Part shown: in pieces, positions 47,650 through 59,033 of the stretch
Layout of the letters: each line of letters begins with the position of its first letter
Numbering within the stretch: the first letter of the stretch is position 1
Position numbers and translations under genes: made by a program
From: Zychaea mexicana
Taxonomy: Eukaryota > Mucoromycota > Mucoromycetes > Mucorales > Lichtheimiaceae
Reading direction: 5' to 3'
DNA length: 59,275 nt
NCBI RefSeq assembly: GCF_025766255.1
Contig: NW_026516854.1
Location: forward strand, 1 to 59,275
Notes under the pieces: model-generated
Database searches by the model: none
Told to the model about the DNA's origin: nothing
What the model saw: the letters and a program-made list of their open reading frames with translations, nothing else

Positions 47650-48150
47650 ATGATAACTAAAATGATAAAAGGGTCATTCTTCGCCTGTAAGCGCGAGGGA
47701 GAAGTAAAGCAAGCTCAAACGCCATTGACAAGGTGGAATCCGTTTACGAAAGACGAATGGTCAAGAGAAAAGTGGTACTTTTTGAAACCGGAGAGTAGTG
47801 GGAAAAAAAGCATCCTACTTGCAATACCAGCGCGTTATAAAATATCGTATAAGCCCTTTTTAAACCAAGCTTTGACAATGCGAATCCGCAACAGTCAGTC
47901 AAGCTTGAAGTCAAGCGTGTTTCAATTGCTGCCGTTGGTGGTCATTTGTTTCAAACGGATCTTGCATCACAGAAAAGAAAAACACAGACGCAACCTCGTT
48001 TTTTTACTTTTAAGAACATTAGCAGGGTCCGTGCGTAGAGAGCACGGTGTCAAAGAGTTGCCACCGCTTTATATGCACTTGAAAAAGATCCTAAGTCTTA
48101 ATCAGTACATTCACAAGGTCGATCAATACGCGAGAGATCTTTCTGTGTGA
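47650..48150 (+). CDS. Orphan ORF of 166 residues
   Basis: The frame is open from 47,599 without an ATG until 47,650 (MITKMIKGSFFACKREGE). A CATGCAG acceptor-like site at 47,618-47,624 suggests there could be an upstream exon. The product is basic, contains PLTRWNPFTKDEWSREKW and a hydrophobic segment (SVFQLLPLVVICFKRIL), and ends SLNQYIHKVDQYARDLSV. A run this long without stops is unusual in such AT-rich DNA, so it may be coding or recently so. I recognise no family. Confidence 0.35.
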   Translation: MITKMIKGSFFACKREGEVKQAQTPLTRWNPFTKDEWSREKWYFLKPESSGKKSILLAIPARYKISYKPFLNQALTMRIRNSQSSLKSSVFQLLPLVVICFKRILHHRKEKHRRNLVFLLLRTLAGSVRREHGVKELPPLYMHLKKILSLNQYIHKVDQYARDLSV

Positions 48151-48256
48151 ATTGGGATGGCATTACCCAACGATAGATTAAGTTTCCGTTATATTAATAG
48201 TCAAACATAGAAAGCTTCTCTTGTTGATTATTATCTTTTTGTCATTTTCTTATTGT

Positions 48257-48312
48257 ATTTTAAAGAGAAACCCTCTTTTCTAGGAAGTTCCAATAGAAAA
48301 AGAGGGGAAAAA
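48257..48312. repeat. Inverted repeat (hairpin) 1
   Basis: Arms CCCTCTTTTCTA and TAGAAAAAGAGGGG pair with one bulged A around a loop of roughly ten bases. It lies about 120 bp after the stop codon of the orphan ORF. Confidence 0.7.
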
Positions 48313-48365
48313 CTCCTGCTGTCTCTTTTTTCCAGGAAGACAACAAAACCTGATCGAAGACGCAG

Positions 48366-48413
48366 GTAGTGAATGGTCGCTACGCAATGAGAGACCTTCG
48401 CCATTCACTAGTG
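48366..48413. repeat. Inverted repeat (hairpin) 2
   Basis: Perfect 10-bp arms TAGTGAATGG and CCATTCACTA flank about 25 bases. It lies within 60 bp of hairpin 1. Confidence 0.75.
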
Positions 48414-48769
48414 GCGCCCGTGCCGTGTGTGCCCACAACGTCAACTAAGCACAAAGATACTTCAAGGTTGTTGTACTACGTTGGTGTAGCCTAGGGCATG
48501 TTTCCAACAACCTTGCTACCGTTGAAGCATCTTTCGGGTGAAAATATCCACCTCAACTCGGCAGATAGCTTTCCAAGTCAAGGATTCACACAACACTTTG
48601 CGCATCATAAAGTTTGTGTAAATGGAACTGCAGAAGAAAAAAAAATGGGAGGGGTGGGGGGGTTTTTGGTATTCTTATCCAGACAATTTTTTGCCGTCAC
48701 GCTCGGGTCTTCAATGAAATCCATCATGTTGATTGGCTCTCATTTGTAAGACTCTGGTTGGCTCATTTT

Positions 48770-49060
48770 ATGGACCGCTTATATCATATGACGCAACTTG
48801 GCCCAAAAGCAAAGGGAAGGCGAAGGAGATGTGTAAGTGATAGTCGTCGTGAAGAAGTCAAATACGCTACAGCAGCAGTGATCGACATGCTATGTATGTT
48901 CCACCATGCCGATGTACCCTCCGATACTGTCGCCGCTTATTTTGGAAAGAAGTGTCAGTGCACGCACCCGGCCTCCGCGTCAAATACAGGTACGTTTCGA
49001 ATGCCAACTTGTTCAATGAGTAAGGAAGAAAAAAAAGATGCGACTGAACAACTCAATTAG
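48770..49060 (+). CDS. Orphan ORF of 96 residues
   Basis: From ATG 48,770 the product begins MDRLYHMTQLGPKAKGRRRR and includes EEVKYATAAVIDMLCMFHHAD. A GTACGT donor at 48,989 (after ACAG) would allow splicing after SASNTG. The frame extends upstream without ATG to 48,614 across a G-run. The composition looks coding in the middle. No family is known to me. Confidence 0.25.
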   Translation: MDRLYHMTQLGPKAKGRRRRCVSDSRREEVKYATAAVIDMLCMFHHADVPSDTVAAYFGKKCQCTHPASASNTGTFRMPTCSMSKEEKKDATEQLN

Positions 49061-51600
49061 AAATGATAAGGAAGAAAGACAGAATGCCAACGATGATTAA
49101 GAACAACGGATGAGTGCTCGTGTGCGATCTGGGAAGCAGTAACTACTGCTGAATTTCCAAGGACTCTTATCATTTGCCCTGGCGGACCAAATATCTACAA
49201 GTGATAATGTGGATTTTGTTCGACCCATGGAGTATTCTGCTGAAAGTTCGCTCGACCAATTCCATTCCACTTTTTTATAGGTTGCTGACTTGTATCTTTG
49301 CCTATTCAAATATAAAAAAATATCTCTTGTAACACAGTCAGTATTAGCATAGCAAGTCGTCGTCACTTTTATTTCAACACACAAACTCACTTCTCAACGT
49401 CTGTTAGTGAAGATACTGTTTAACGAGATTTCGAAGCAAACTTTGTTCTTGCTGCAATGGCAAATGATTGCTGGATTTACTAAATCGTTTGGAAAGGCGG
49501 AAAGGACACTGCTTAGAAAGTTTGAGTCGCGTCTCAAGCTTTTGAATGGAATTACAGCTCAGCAAAACAAATAATAACTGGAGCAAGTACCATTATTGGC
49601 AACCACGACCTTTAGTATTATCTCTCGAATACAGGTACATACACATCAGCACCAAGAAGTATAGAATATCCTAGAATTACTGTAAACAATCCAAAATAAG
49701 TGGTGGAGGAGAAGAAGACGATAGTCCCATATACATCCAAGCTCATCATTTGGAAACTTTAAACCCGAAACCAGACTAAACCCAGACCAGGACTTGCGCG
49801 TTCGCCTAAACCTGCTCACTCACTGGCGTTCGCTGCCAGGCCCCACAATTCGTTGCGAGCTACTCGCCCTTCTTTTCAACCTATTGAGTGACTTAATTCA
49901 TCACTATGTCCTATATTTATTAGTAACGTAGCTGCTTGATATCATGACAATGCAGTAAGATATTTTGGATCGCGTGGGCAATGTATTAGGAAGAAGCCTG
50001 CATACCAGCGAAAATGCTGCTGTTTCCTTTTTTTTTCACAAACATCATCCTATCTTCAACTTGAGAATCCAGTGTCTCTTACACAGAAAGTACACAGACC
50101 GGTCTTTTTTATTCCATTGCAATCAAATAGCGTATCCCTTCATTACTATAGCAACAGCAGAAATAGTAAAGATGACATACCGATTAATTTTGTCTAGATA
50201 GTCTGCTGGATCGAAGCCTGGATGTGTGCATAAATGTTATGAGTAGGATTGCCTGTTTCCTTTTGGTCCTGAGAAATGGGTTCGAAAGTGATTGGTGCTG
50301 TTGCTGTTCGGTGTTATGGGATGATATATACATCTTTAATGGTGCTGTGTAACCCTTCTTTTCTTCACGTGATGGAAGAAAATATATCGGCTGGCATAGA
50401 ACATATTCAAACGAGTTCGTCTGTATTTGCAGTGGTGTTGCTAATATTAAAAATGCCGATTTTGACAGCGATTGACTGACCACTGACGATTGTGTAAAAT
50501 GTGTGTTGTATATTCGTTCGTCAAAGTTTTTATACATGTTCGAGTGCTGTGAGTACAATTGCCGCCTTAATGTGTCACTTGGTATGATAAAAACGCGTGG
50601 TCAACAACTCTGTATATATATATCGTTACAGACGAGATGATCTGCTAATCGTCGTCCAGAGAAATCGTTGTATGCAAACGTTCGTGAGAAGCACACGGTC
50701 TCAGTGACACCAGTAGAATGGTATGTTGAGTTGTCAGAGGTGCTTGTACGATCGATGGTGTGGAGCGTTCGTGATATTCATGCTTTTGTTTGGTAAAGAG
50801 GAAAAAGAGTAGAGATGTGCTGTTCTTTTTCAGCAGCACAGTCACTCAAAGACAGCACGATCATGGTTCACCGTCATATTCATATGTCGTTGTTCGACTA
50901 TCCATATATACATGCTGGTAATCAAGCCAAGTTATAAAATAGAGATCCTTCTGTTTCTATTTTTTTACCAGTGCTCTCACACAATCCGTCGTATCAGTAA
51001 TCCGACAAAAGAACTGCCGTTCACAGCACATCTTCTAACCCGCTCAAAAAGTATTTTTTCTTTTTTAAATTGATCGTCTTTATTAAAGAATTCTATTCTT
51101 CTAGTCCAACACTGTTGCCTTCAGCAAACAAAGACCGGCACTCTGAAATATATATCCACATCACTCATCCACCACACCCATCCACAACCAGCATGCTCAA
51201 CACAATTAAACTAAGCACAGCATACTCTGCCCAGCAATCACTCTTGACCACTTACCTGGATCCTCACACGTAGCAATGATACAAAGACGTAGTATCTACA
51301 TTATAAGGACAGCCTCAAATTAGAAAATGGCTCAAGCTGATCCAGCAATACACATACATCAAAAAGTAAAGTACCTTATCACACCAACGGTCAATGGTCT
51401 TGCATCTGTTCCATAAACAAACAGAATAACCTGCCCATCCAAATTCCTCTGCCACCGTCGCCAATACCCACAATGGCCGCCGTCAACGATCGCGCGTTTA
51501 CAAGCACTCGTTCATCCTATTAACCATTCTTGCTTTCTAGGAAAACAATCCTCACAAGTTCTAACTAGCTAATAAAAAGGGAGACTTTAAAATAGAAAAA
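49061..51600. other. Gene-poor interval
   Basis: Short frames only. No repeat or RNA gene is recognised. Confidence 0.45.
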
Positions 51601-51683
51601 CTTACCATGTGGATCATAATTTCGGCAAGCACAGCAGGAGCCTACAACGGAATCGCATGTGACAGAAAAAAGCAAGTTCATCC

Positions 51684-52157
51684 ATGGAGAGCCACAGCAA
51701 CCAACACAGTCTCAGCCTTGATCTTGATAAATCCAAAACGGCGGATGAAGGCATACAGCTTAAGCATACACAGGAAAGCTATGAGAAGAACAGGTCGTCC
51801 GTTGAAGCGGCAGAGCAGCATCCATGCACAGCATCTTTGGCAAGCACGGGAAAACCAAAAACAAGTCCGTCCAGCAAAGGGGCCTTGGAAACAAAGACGC
51901 CAAGTAGAGCCACAAAATACGTCCGGCAGAGTACAAGACACCCAAGGAAAAAAATTTGTCTGTACAATGAGTAGGATATCCAACACGTCCAAGATCTTAG
52001 ATGGCGAGATTATTGCGAGATGAAGCAAGTCAAGGTATACAACAGCCAAAAAAAAAACCAGAGTGAGCACGAATACGTATTGCAGGTAACAGAGCAACAA
52101 GGGCGCCATATACGAGAGCAGAATAGCGTCACTACAGATGGCAGCCAGCACGATTGA
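51684..52157 (+). pseudogene. Orphan Ser/Lys/Gln-rich ORF interrupted by one TAG
   Basis: The frame starts at ATG 51,684 (MESHSNQHSLSLDLDKSK), stops at a TAG after 96 codons (51,972-51,974), and is then open again for about 60 codons (DIQHVQDLRWRDYCEMKQ) to a TGA at 52,155-52,157. The polar, Ser/Thr/Lys-rich composition is shared by both halves. All three forward frames and one reverse frame are unusually open here, which weakens the call. It could be a broken gag-like or regulatory protein; no family is recognised. Confidence 0.3.
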
Positions 52158-52752
52158 CGGTAGTGACAGGAAAAAGCAACGTTCTGTTAAGGCAAGGACA
52201 GAGCACTGTAGCAAGTGTAGGTGGCAAAGACGTGAAATGTTCGAATGGCGTCAAGCGAGATGGAGCTAGCGTGATCAGATGGTTATGAAGGACGTCGAAA
52301 GAAGCAATGTTGAGCAATAGTAAACAACAAAAGAACTTTGGTAAAAAAAAAGGCAAAGTAAGAGGGAAGAAATGAAAAGCGGCACCCCTTGTTTCAAGTA
52401 TTCATATCGTCCTGGGGCCCCGAGCCAGCAGAGCATTGGACCACTGGAAGAAGTGCTTTCCCACATGCAGTATGACCATGACAACCGCCCTTTTCATGCT
52501 TTCTTTCCTTACTGCTTGTGCTACGCTCTTCCTTTTCCATTCCTCCTTTTCCTTTTCGCTACTTCTTGTTTACGCTTTCACGCCGTCACTCCACTCGGCT
52601 AGTTCTTTCTTTTTTACTTGTGCTACGTTCTTCCCTTTTCGTTCACTGCTTGTCATTTTCCCGCCCATTCCCTTTTCGTCACCGCGGTTTCCTTTTCGTC
52701 ATTCATCCAAAACGGGTTTGTCAGTGTCATCTTGCTTTACCCTGCTTAATAA

Positions 52753-52902
52753 TGCCCGACATGGGTTTCTACGAAGGTCTTTTAAAAGCATCGATCATGC
52801 ACGTCCTCCGAAAAGACAGAAGAGCAGTGCGTGTTATGAGCATTCGCAACGGATTATCTGTAGAATTGAGAATCTGTAAAGTAACTGGTCCTGTCCTGTA
52901 AC
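52753..52902 (+). CDS. Possible 49-residue ORF
   Basis: The ATG frame reads MPDMGFYEGLLKASIMHVLR and ends at TAA just ahead of the relict Myb/SANT-like ORF. It is short and uncharacterised, and may be a leader ORF or part of the relict element. Confidence 0.2.
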
Positions 52903-52935
52903 ATCAAGAACACCAACAACGACAACAGCATTTCC

Positions 52936-53830
52936 ATGTCTACGATTACGGTCACTTCTCCCCCGACACCACCCTCTCCTCAAGCCGAAACGCTACCGCT
53001 GCCTCCCCTGTCACAACTGCCGACAAAAAAAAGACGAAAGGTGCTTGGTGGCGCAATAACGAGGATCAGCTCTTGGTCCAAGCCTACCTTCTCGCCAACA
53101 AGGATGAAAAAGTTGGCTTCAACCAAGATTTCAAACCGTTTTGGCAACGCGTTTTTGAAGAGTTTCAAAAAGGCGGCAATGACAAGAACCGCACCCCCGA
53201 AAATTGTCAAGATGTTGGGAAATCGTCAGCGCGCGAATCGTGAGATATGCAGCGGCCGTGGCCTTTATCAAGAGAAGGCCACCAAAAAGTGGCGAGGCCG
53301 ATGATGACAAGGTAGTCTTTTGCATAATAATATGCATATAACAGATTCGAGAAGTTCCTTTAAGTTCCTATAATAGAAACAGCGCATAATCGAGAGGTAC
53401 AACGGCAAAGTTGAAGCACGGTATAGGCCGTTCAAGATGGCTCTTGCTAGCCTCTGCTGAAGGATGAGCAGAAATTTGAGTTCATCAGCGACAAGGCCAA
53501 CGAGGTCAGCGTGGATGGCGAGAAGGATGTGCGGCCCATTGGTAATAAGAAAGCCAAGGCTCTGAAGAGACGACACGCCGAAGACGACGATCTCGAGAGC
53601 CTGGCTGGTGAACAGGTGAAGCTCGCCCGTCTGGAGGTCGTCGAGGAAGGAAAGAGTAGGAGACTTTTGGAGAAATGCTGGAGGAGGCGCAAAAGGCGAA
53701 TGAAGAGGCGCAACTGGCAAGGATTTGGACTCTCTTAGTCTTGCTCAAGATGGTACTACGAGAAGAAGCAACAGGAGATCGTTAAACGAATGAGAGAAGA
53801 AGATGGAGAAGAATGTGGTGCAGGAAGGAG
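52936..53830 (+). pseudogene. Relict Myb/SANT-like transposon ORF (Harbinger ORF1 / NAM-associated type), at least four frameshifts
   Basis: Pieces in changing frames align to one ancestral protein in order. An N-terminal Pro/Thr-rich leader (MSTITVTSPPTPPSPQ) is followed by GAWWRNNEDQLLVQAYL and KPFWQRVFEEFQKGG, a Trp-spaced Myb/SANT-like domain. Next come VRYAAAVAFIKRRPP and a probable intron ending near 53,382. After it come ERYNGKVEARYRPFKMALA, then DEQKFEFISDKANEV with KDVRPIGNKKAK, and MLEEAQKANEEAQLARIW. RPxGxKxAK is a hallmark of ORF1 proteins that accompany Harbinger-type elements and of plant NAM-associated relatives. Phase changes lie near 53,021 (an A8 run), 53,205-53,220, 53,455 and 53,660-53,680. 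It differs strongly from the ORF1 at 40-41 kb, so it is a separate element. No DDE partner or terminal repeats are visible nearby. Confidence 0.7.
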
Positions 53831-56800
53831 AGCCCGCAGACGGTTCGGAGGAAGAGAGAGAGATCGTTGACGAGGTCGTCGAAAGAACTTGGTGCATGGA
53901 TATCCTCCGATTCTTCATTTGGTATTAAATCAATACCATCAACGCCACATGTCTCCTCGTGAGTATTCAATATCGCGGCATCAAGCTCATCAGATATTAG
54001 CCTTTCAGCTTCTTCTGCAACATTTGATTGTTTCCTGTGAGACTAACTCCCAAAGCATCTCTGGCCCTTTGCATGGCAGTAAGCTGATCTACATCATAGA
54101 GTTTGCCGAGTTGATTCTTCCGATCTTTTTGATTCGCATCACGGTATTGCATGGCCCTGCAGTATCTTTGCTGCAGTGGTTCCTCGGTTAATAAGGCCAA
54201 AATATTAACGTTTGTTGTTGGGTTCAATTCTATTGTCTATGAACTTACCGATATTGAGGCGACGTTACTGTCTTTGTTTGATTTATCGAACTTGTTTGTT
54301 TCTGTTGGGGACATTCTTAATATATACAATGCGAACGTTAATAGCATTTGAAGCGGAATATGGATAGCAACCGGAGCACATTATTGAACAATTGTTGTGA
54401 TTTAGTTGACTGAGAGCGTACAGTGGAAGGCTGTCATTCATTAATGCGCAATATTGGAAAATACGGCGGATTCGAATTTCATCAGTGCATCCGCATATCC
54501 GGATCGGGTGCGCATGGCCCTTATATCCGATCTGATGCGATACATGAAGAACGCTAGTGAAATCTTGAGGGAAATAACAGCAGTCATTAATGACGGAACA
54601 AAGAATGAGTGTTATCAGCCTTGTTGGATACAACAAGTAGACTGTCATGCTAGTTTAGAAAAACCATTTTCTCAACGCCAGTATAATGAGAAGATATAGG
54701 TCTTTTCGTTTGTGTGAAGGCGGAAGGAGGGATAAAAGGTAGGACAGGAGAAAAAAGTAAGCATGTCGTGCTGCTGATACATGGAACCTGTCTGTGAGTC
54801 ACATAAACCGACGTACATAACAAAGCGACTTGTGTACTATCATAGCACGTTTTTTCCTGAAGCAAAAAAGTATACAGTGGTCCCCCAACATAGCAAATCG
54901 GCAAAAGTGTTGAAGCAGTGGAAAAACAGTAGAAGCGAAATTGTTTTGGAAGGATGTATAAACACAAACAAGAGAATTTTCCAGAAAAGCACCGGAAAAG
55001 GAAAATGTTCAATATCTTTGCGGATTTTCTTGTGGTTTTAGAAAAAAATGAGGTTGGATAAGTTACTAAGATGAAAATGAAGTACAAGAAGAGCAGAGCA
55101 AAGTTGACTTAGGAAGTTTGGAAAGTTGAGTGGGGGCACTAAGTGAAAAGAATTTGGGGGGGGTATGACGTTATAGGCGGTGGTCAGGACGAAGCGGCAG
55201 AGGTTCGGCGTATGGCAAACAAAAGAGATCGTGTTTATAGCGAGAGTTATGAAGAAAGGCAACGGGAGCTTTTATTTCGAGAGCGTGAATGTGTATGATG
55301 AGGAGCTAACAGGGCGATAAGAGGATATGTAGCATGTAGCGGAAATAATACAGGAACGAGATCAGGACACCCGTTAATTTCCAACTTGAAATTCCCAAAT
55401 GATAATTGTGAAAGTCAACGGATGCTAGGACACAATAGCTGTGTACGGATATTCGTAATCAAGACGCATCTTAATGCTACATAGATTACCAACGCTCATG
55501 AAGTTGTCACAATATAGGAATCGTAATTCGCATAGCCCATTATCCAATACATTTTCTGGCTGTATTGACTTATTTCCACATACATAATAATAAAATATAC
55601 ACCAAAGAAGAGACAATGGGAGACCAAGAAGCATTTGGTAAATCAGCGACTGCTTGCCGCCCAGTAGTATCACCGGAAATCAGAAAAATATATATACAGG
55701 GATAGGCATATCTCTGTTACTTATATCCTTTTGAATTATTCTATCATATAAAAGAACTTGAAGTCATAAGGAGAGGGATGAATATTTGTTTTCTATTGAA
55801 ATATTCTTTAAATATAAGATAAACGATAACTTGTTCATGAATATTAAACTAACTTTTTGGATTCCTTGACCTCCGATGGAGAGGAAGAGATTATACCTAG
55901 TCTCCCTTCTAAACTACGGAAGTTACGCGGGAAGCTTCAAGAAAAACTGTTTGCTAGACAAAGCTCTTTAGACAGCTTTCTTTTTTGTTTTTTATGATAT
56001 TCGCTTTAATTCAACCGAAATTAATAATGTGCAGCGCTTTATTTATTTAAAGCATATATGGAGGAGCACTTTGTATTATAACGCGATTAACCCTGGATGA
56101 TACATTGAAAGTGAAATAAACGGGGGTTTGAAATTTACCATGTTATTTTTACCATTCCCAAAAATTTTGTTAACGGATGTGCAATGAAAGGGGGTATACT
56201 GTATTGTATTATAAACAAGTTGGGTGGAAGAAGAGAGCCAAGGCTCAATGATTGAGAAAGGCATTAATGTCTAGAGGTCAACAACGTGTACAAGATTATT
56301 GGACAGACACAAAGAATTATTATTGTACGAAGAGTGAAATCATATTTTTATTCATGGAAAGAAAGAAGACAACTATGGAGAAACAAAGACTACAAGCAAA
56401 TAAGGCCAGCAAGCGACATGAACAGACAGAAGCTAGCTAAATCAGAGGTACCAATGGCGCTTCCATGATATCGTCACGAGACATATAAAACAGAAGCCCA
56501 GCAACGAGCTTACATAGACCATCGTAAAGGCGAGCGACAGGGAACTGGCCAGCAACAGCTGTGTGTCCATGACAGCATAGGCACCGTGACAACCCGATAA
56601 GCATGACCACTTATAACATGGCAACAGTAATCAAGTTCTCCGATCAAGGTCAGCGCACCCTAGTCGAAGGTACTGGGTGCAAGTGCAGAACGACATCTAC
56701 TTTGAATTCACAACGGGTATAGAGAACTTGGTACAGAGTTGGTCCTTGATGTACACAAACTTGTGAGTAAACCACCAATTATGTAGCGCTCAAATTCATT

Positions 56801-58980
56801 TTTAAACCAACTCAACTAATGATGCATATCAATACAAGTCATACTTGAATGGTGACGCGTTAAATGTCATTGCGGCTGAACAGAACAGCGAACCCAAGCA
56901 GCAACGTAATCTGTTTACCTGCGCCATACCGACGACCCTACTGCATGACTGTAATTAGATAGATATGCCAGCTGGAAGATCTGAAAAACGCTGTTGGCAT
57001 GTAATATGAAGGACCGTGAATCTATCAACAACAGTGAGTGGCCGACTCTTCGCCATTGTGCTATCAACGTCTCAGTGCGCACATCCACAATAAGGGGCCC
57101 AAAAAAGCTTGAACACACCTTGAATTGGTTGACTACCACAGTACATGGTTGACGACGCCGGTCGGCTTAGGGTGTGTACGGACAGTCGTTTGACGTGATG
57201 ACAACTGAGCGTCGTATAGAGCGGGTTTTCCACTCATCGAGTGTCAAAAAGATCTGACCCTACGATGATTGTGAAGGATGAAAAGAAAACAGTACGAAAG
57301 AATGGTGAAGAATGTAAAAAGAAAGATAAACGGAGAACAGAGAAGACATGGTAATTTAGGATGTAAACGCTGAGTCATTGTCTCTGATAGATTGCGGCAT
57401 TTTCATCGAAACCTAATAGGGCCCATCTTTCGTAACAAGAACAGCAACATATCATCGGTTATCTATGACACTATGTGTGTGGTACTATATATTATTTATG
57501 TCGCGTGACAACAATCGATGCCAAGTATTTACCGTACTTGCACTTGATAAACAAACAACGGCCCCTTCAAACGCCACAAAAAAGATAGTTTGTACTGTGC
57601 CACCAGTCAAAAATCTGTCGTCCAGTCTTGCATAAACAAAATGAAACAGTGCGTGATCATAGTGCGACTGCAATTCGAAAACTTATTTTCTAAAAGAGAA
57701 GAGATTCTAAAAGAGAAGAGAAAGACAGTATATTTAGTTGGGGTATCCGGCTATCTAGCAGTGGGGAAAATCAAGACATAGCCAGTTCAGAATTGACCAT
57801 AAACAAACCGTAGTCAACCGCGGAGTTGCCACTGCTCTTCGAAACAAGCCTTTAAAAACACAAACAAAAGTAAAACACCTCAACCATCAACGTTTCAACA
57901 TAATAAACAAAGAACTTCTTATTCGAATGTAAACAAAAGCAACACGGTTAGAATCATAGGGATGAAAAATACAGGATGGCTCACCTTGTTTCATTGGTTG
58001 ATAAACAGCTGGTGAAGGAAGCGGTTGTTTGTCAAAGCTCGGATGAAGTCCAAGGGAACTAGGTCGTGTGCCAGATGCGGAAAGGCTTCATATGAGCTTA
58101 AATGATTATCAGACATGTTGATAATAAGTCCACCGAAGCCTCTGATAATAAATACACCGTAGTACTATCAGTAAACAATTGATGTGAAAGAATGTTCGCA
58201 CAAGATTATAGTTGGTAACCTGGACAAGAGACACTTGTTCAATGAACGGCCATAATCCGATATGCGCCGACGACATTCATCCATAGCTCTATGTCGTTCG
58301 TATCACTTAAAGAAACTTGTAGCCGGCGACGGCCATTCTGTGATCTTATAAGCTACCATTATTCACAAAGAAAAAGGCGGCTGTTAAAGGTATCAACACC
58401 GCTACCTTGTAACAAATTATCTTATCAACAAAGACAAAAAATAAATCTGGAAGTGGTAGGTGGAAAGGAGGCAATGGCGGGTAAAAGCGGATAGTGTTAG
58501 GAATGCGATCCAATAAGAAGTGTAGAAAGAAAAAGCTTATCCCCAGGAAGACCGGTATCACGCGTTCAAGGGGCAACAGGCGGTGCGTGTATAAAGAAAA
58601 CCAACACATTCGATTCGCCAAAAGCCTTATCATAGCCATGGACCCATGTGAATATGGGGATGGTCTGTTTGCTTTGCGATACGGTTATTTATTTTGCCAC
58701 CAGCAATTTGCAATCATTGTTGGTATAGTCGTGAAGGTAAACCAGCTGTATTGTTTTTGAGAGCACACATGCGAATGCACAGCCTACGGTTTTCTCGACG
58801 ACTCAAGCACAAAAAGGCTCATTTGCAACTACATAACTGCTCCAGAGAAAGCACCAACAAGTACCAAGCGCAATGGCAGTAGGAAGATGTAAAAATAAAG
58901 ATCGCGTTTATTACAATCGTCACTCGATCTGCCCAATAGTTACAATTACATTATTTAAGAAAGTACAATAAGAAACCAAG
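53831..58980. other. Gene-poor interval
   Basis: No frame shows a recognised domain. Open stretches near 54,000-54,230 (minus, DVDQLTAMQRARDALGVSL), 56,670-56,770 (plus, WVQVQNDIYFEFTTG) and 58,500-58,760 (plus) look slightly non-random but cannot be assembled into a gene. They may be transposon debris. Confidence 0.4.
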
Positions 58981-59033
58981 TTTATTTGATGTTGCCTGAC
59001 AAGTCGACCGACTTTTATGAATCCTTCGTTCCT

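Noticed and set aside
51678..52214. Minus-strand 178-codon hydrophobic frame
   Set aside because: It is opposite a polar plus-strand frame of equal openness; hydrophobic runs result from complementing Lys/Gln-rich codons.
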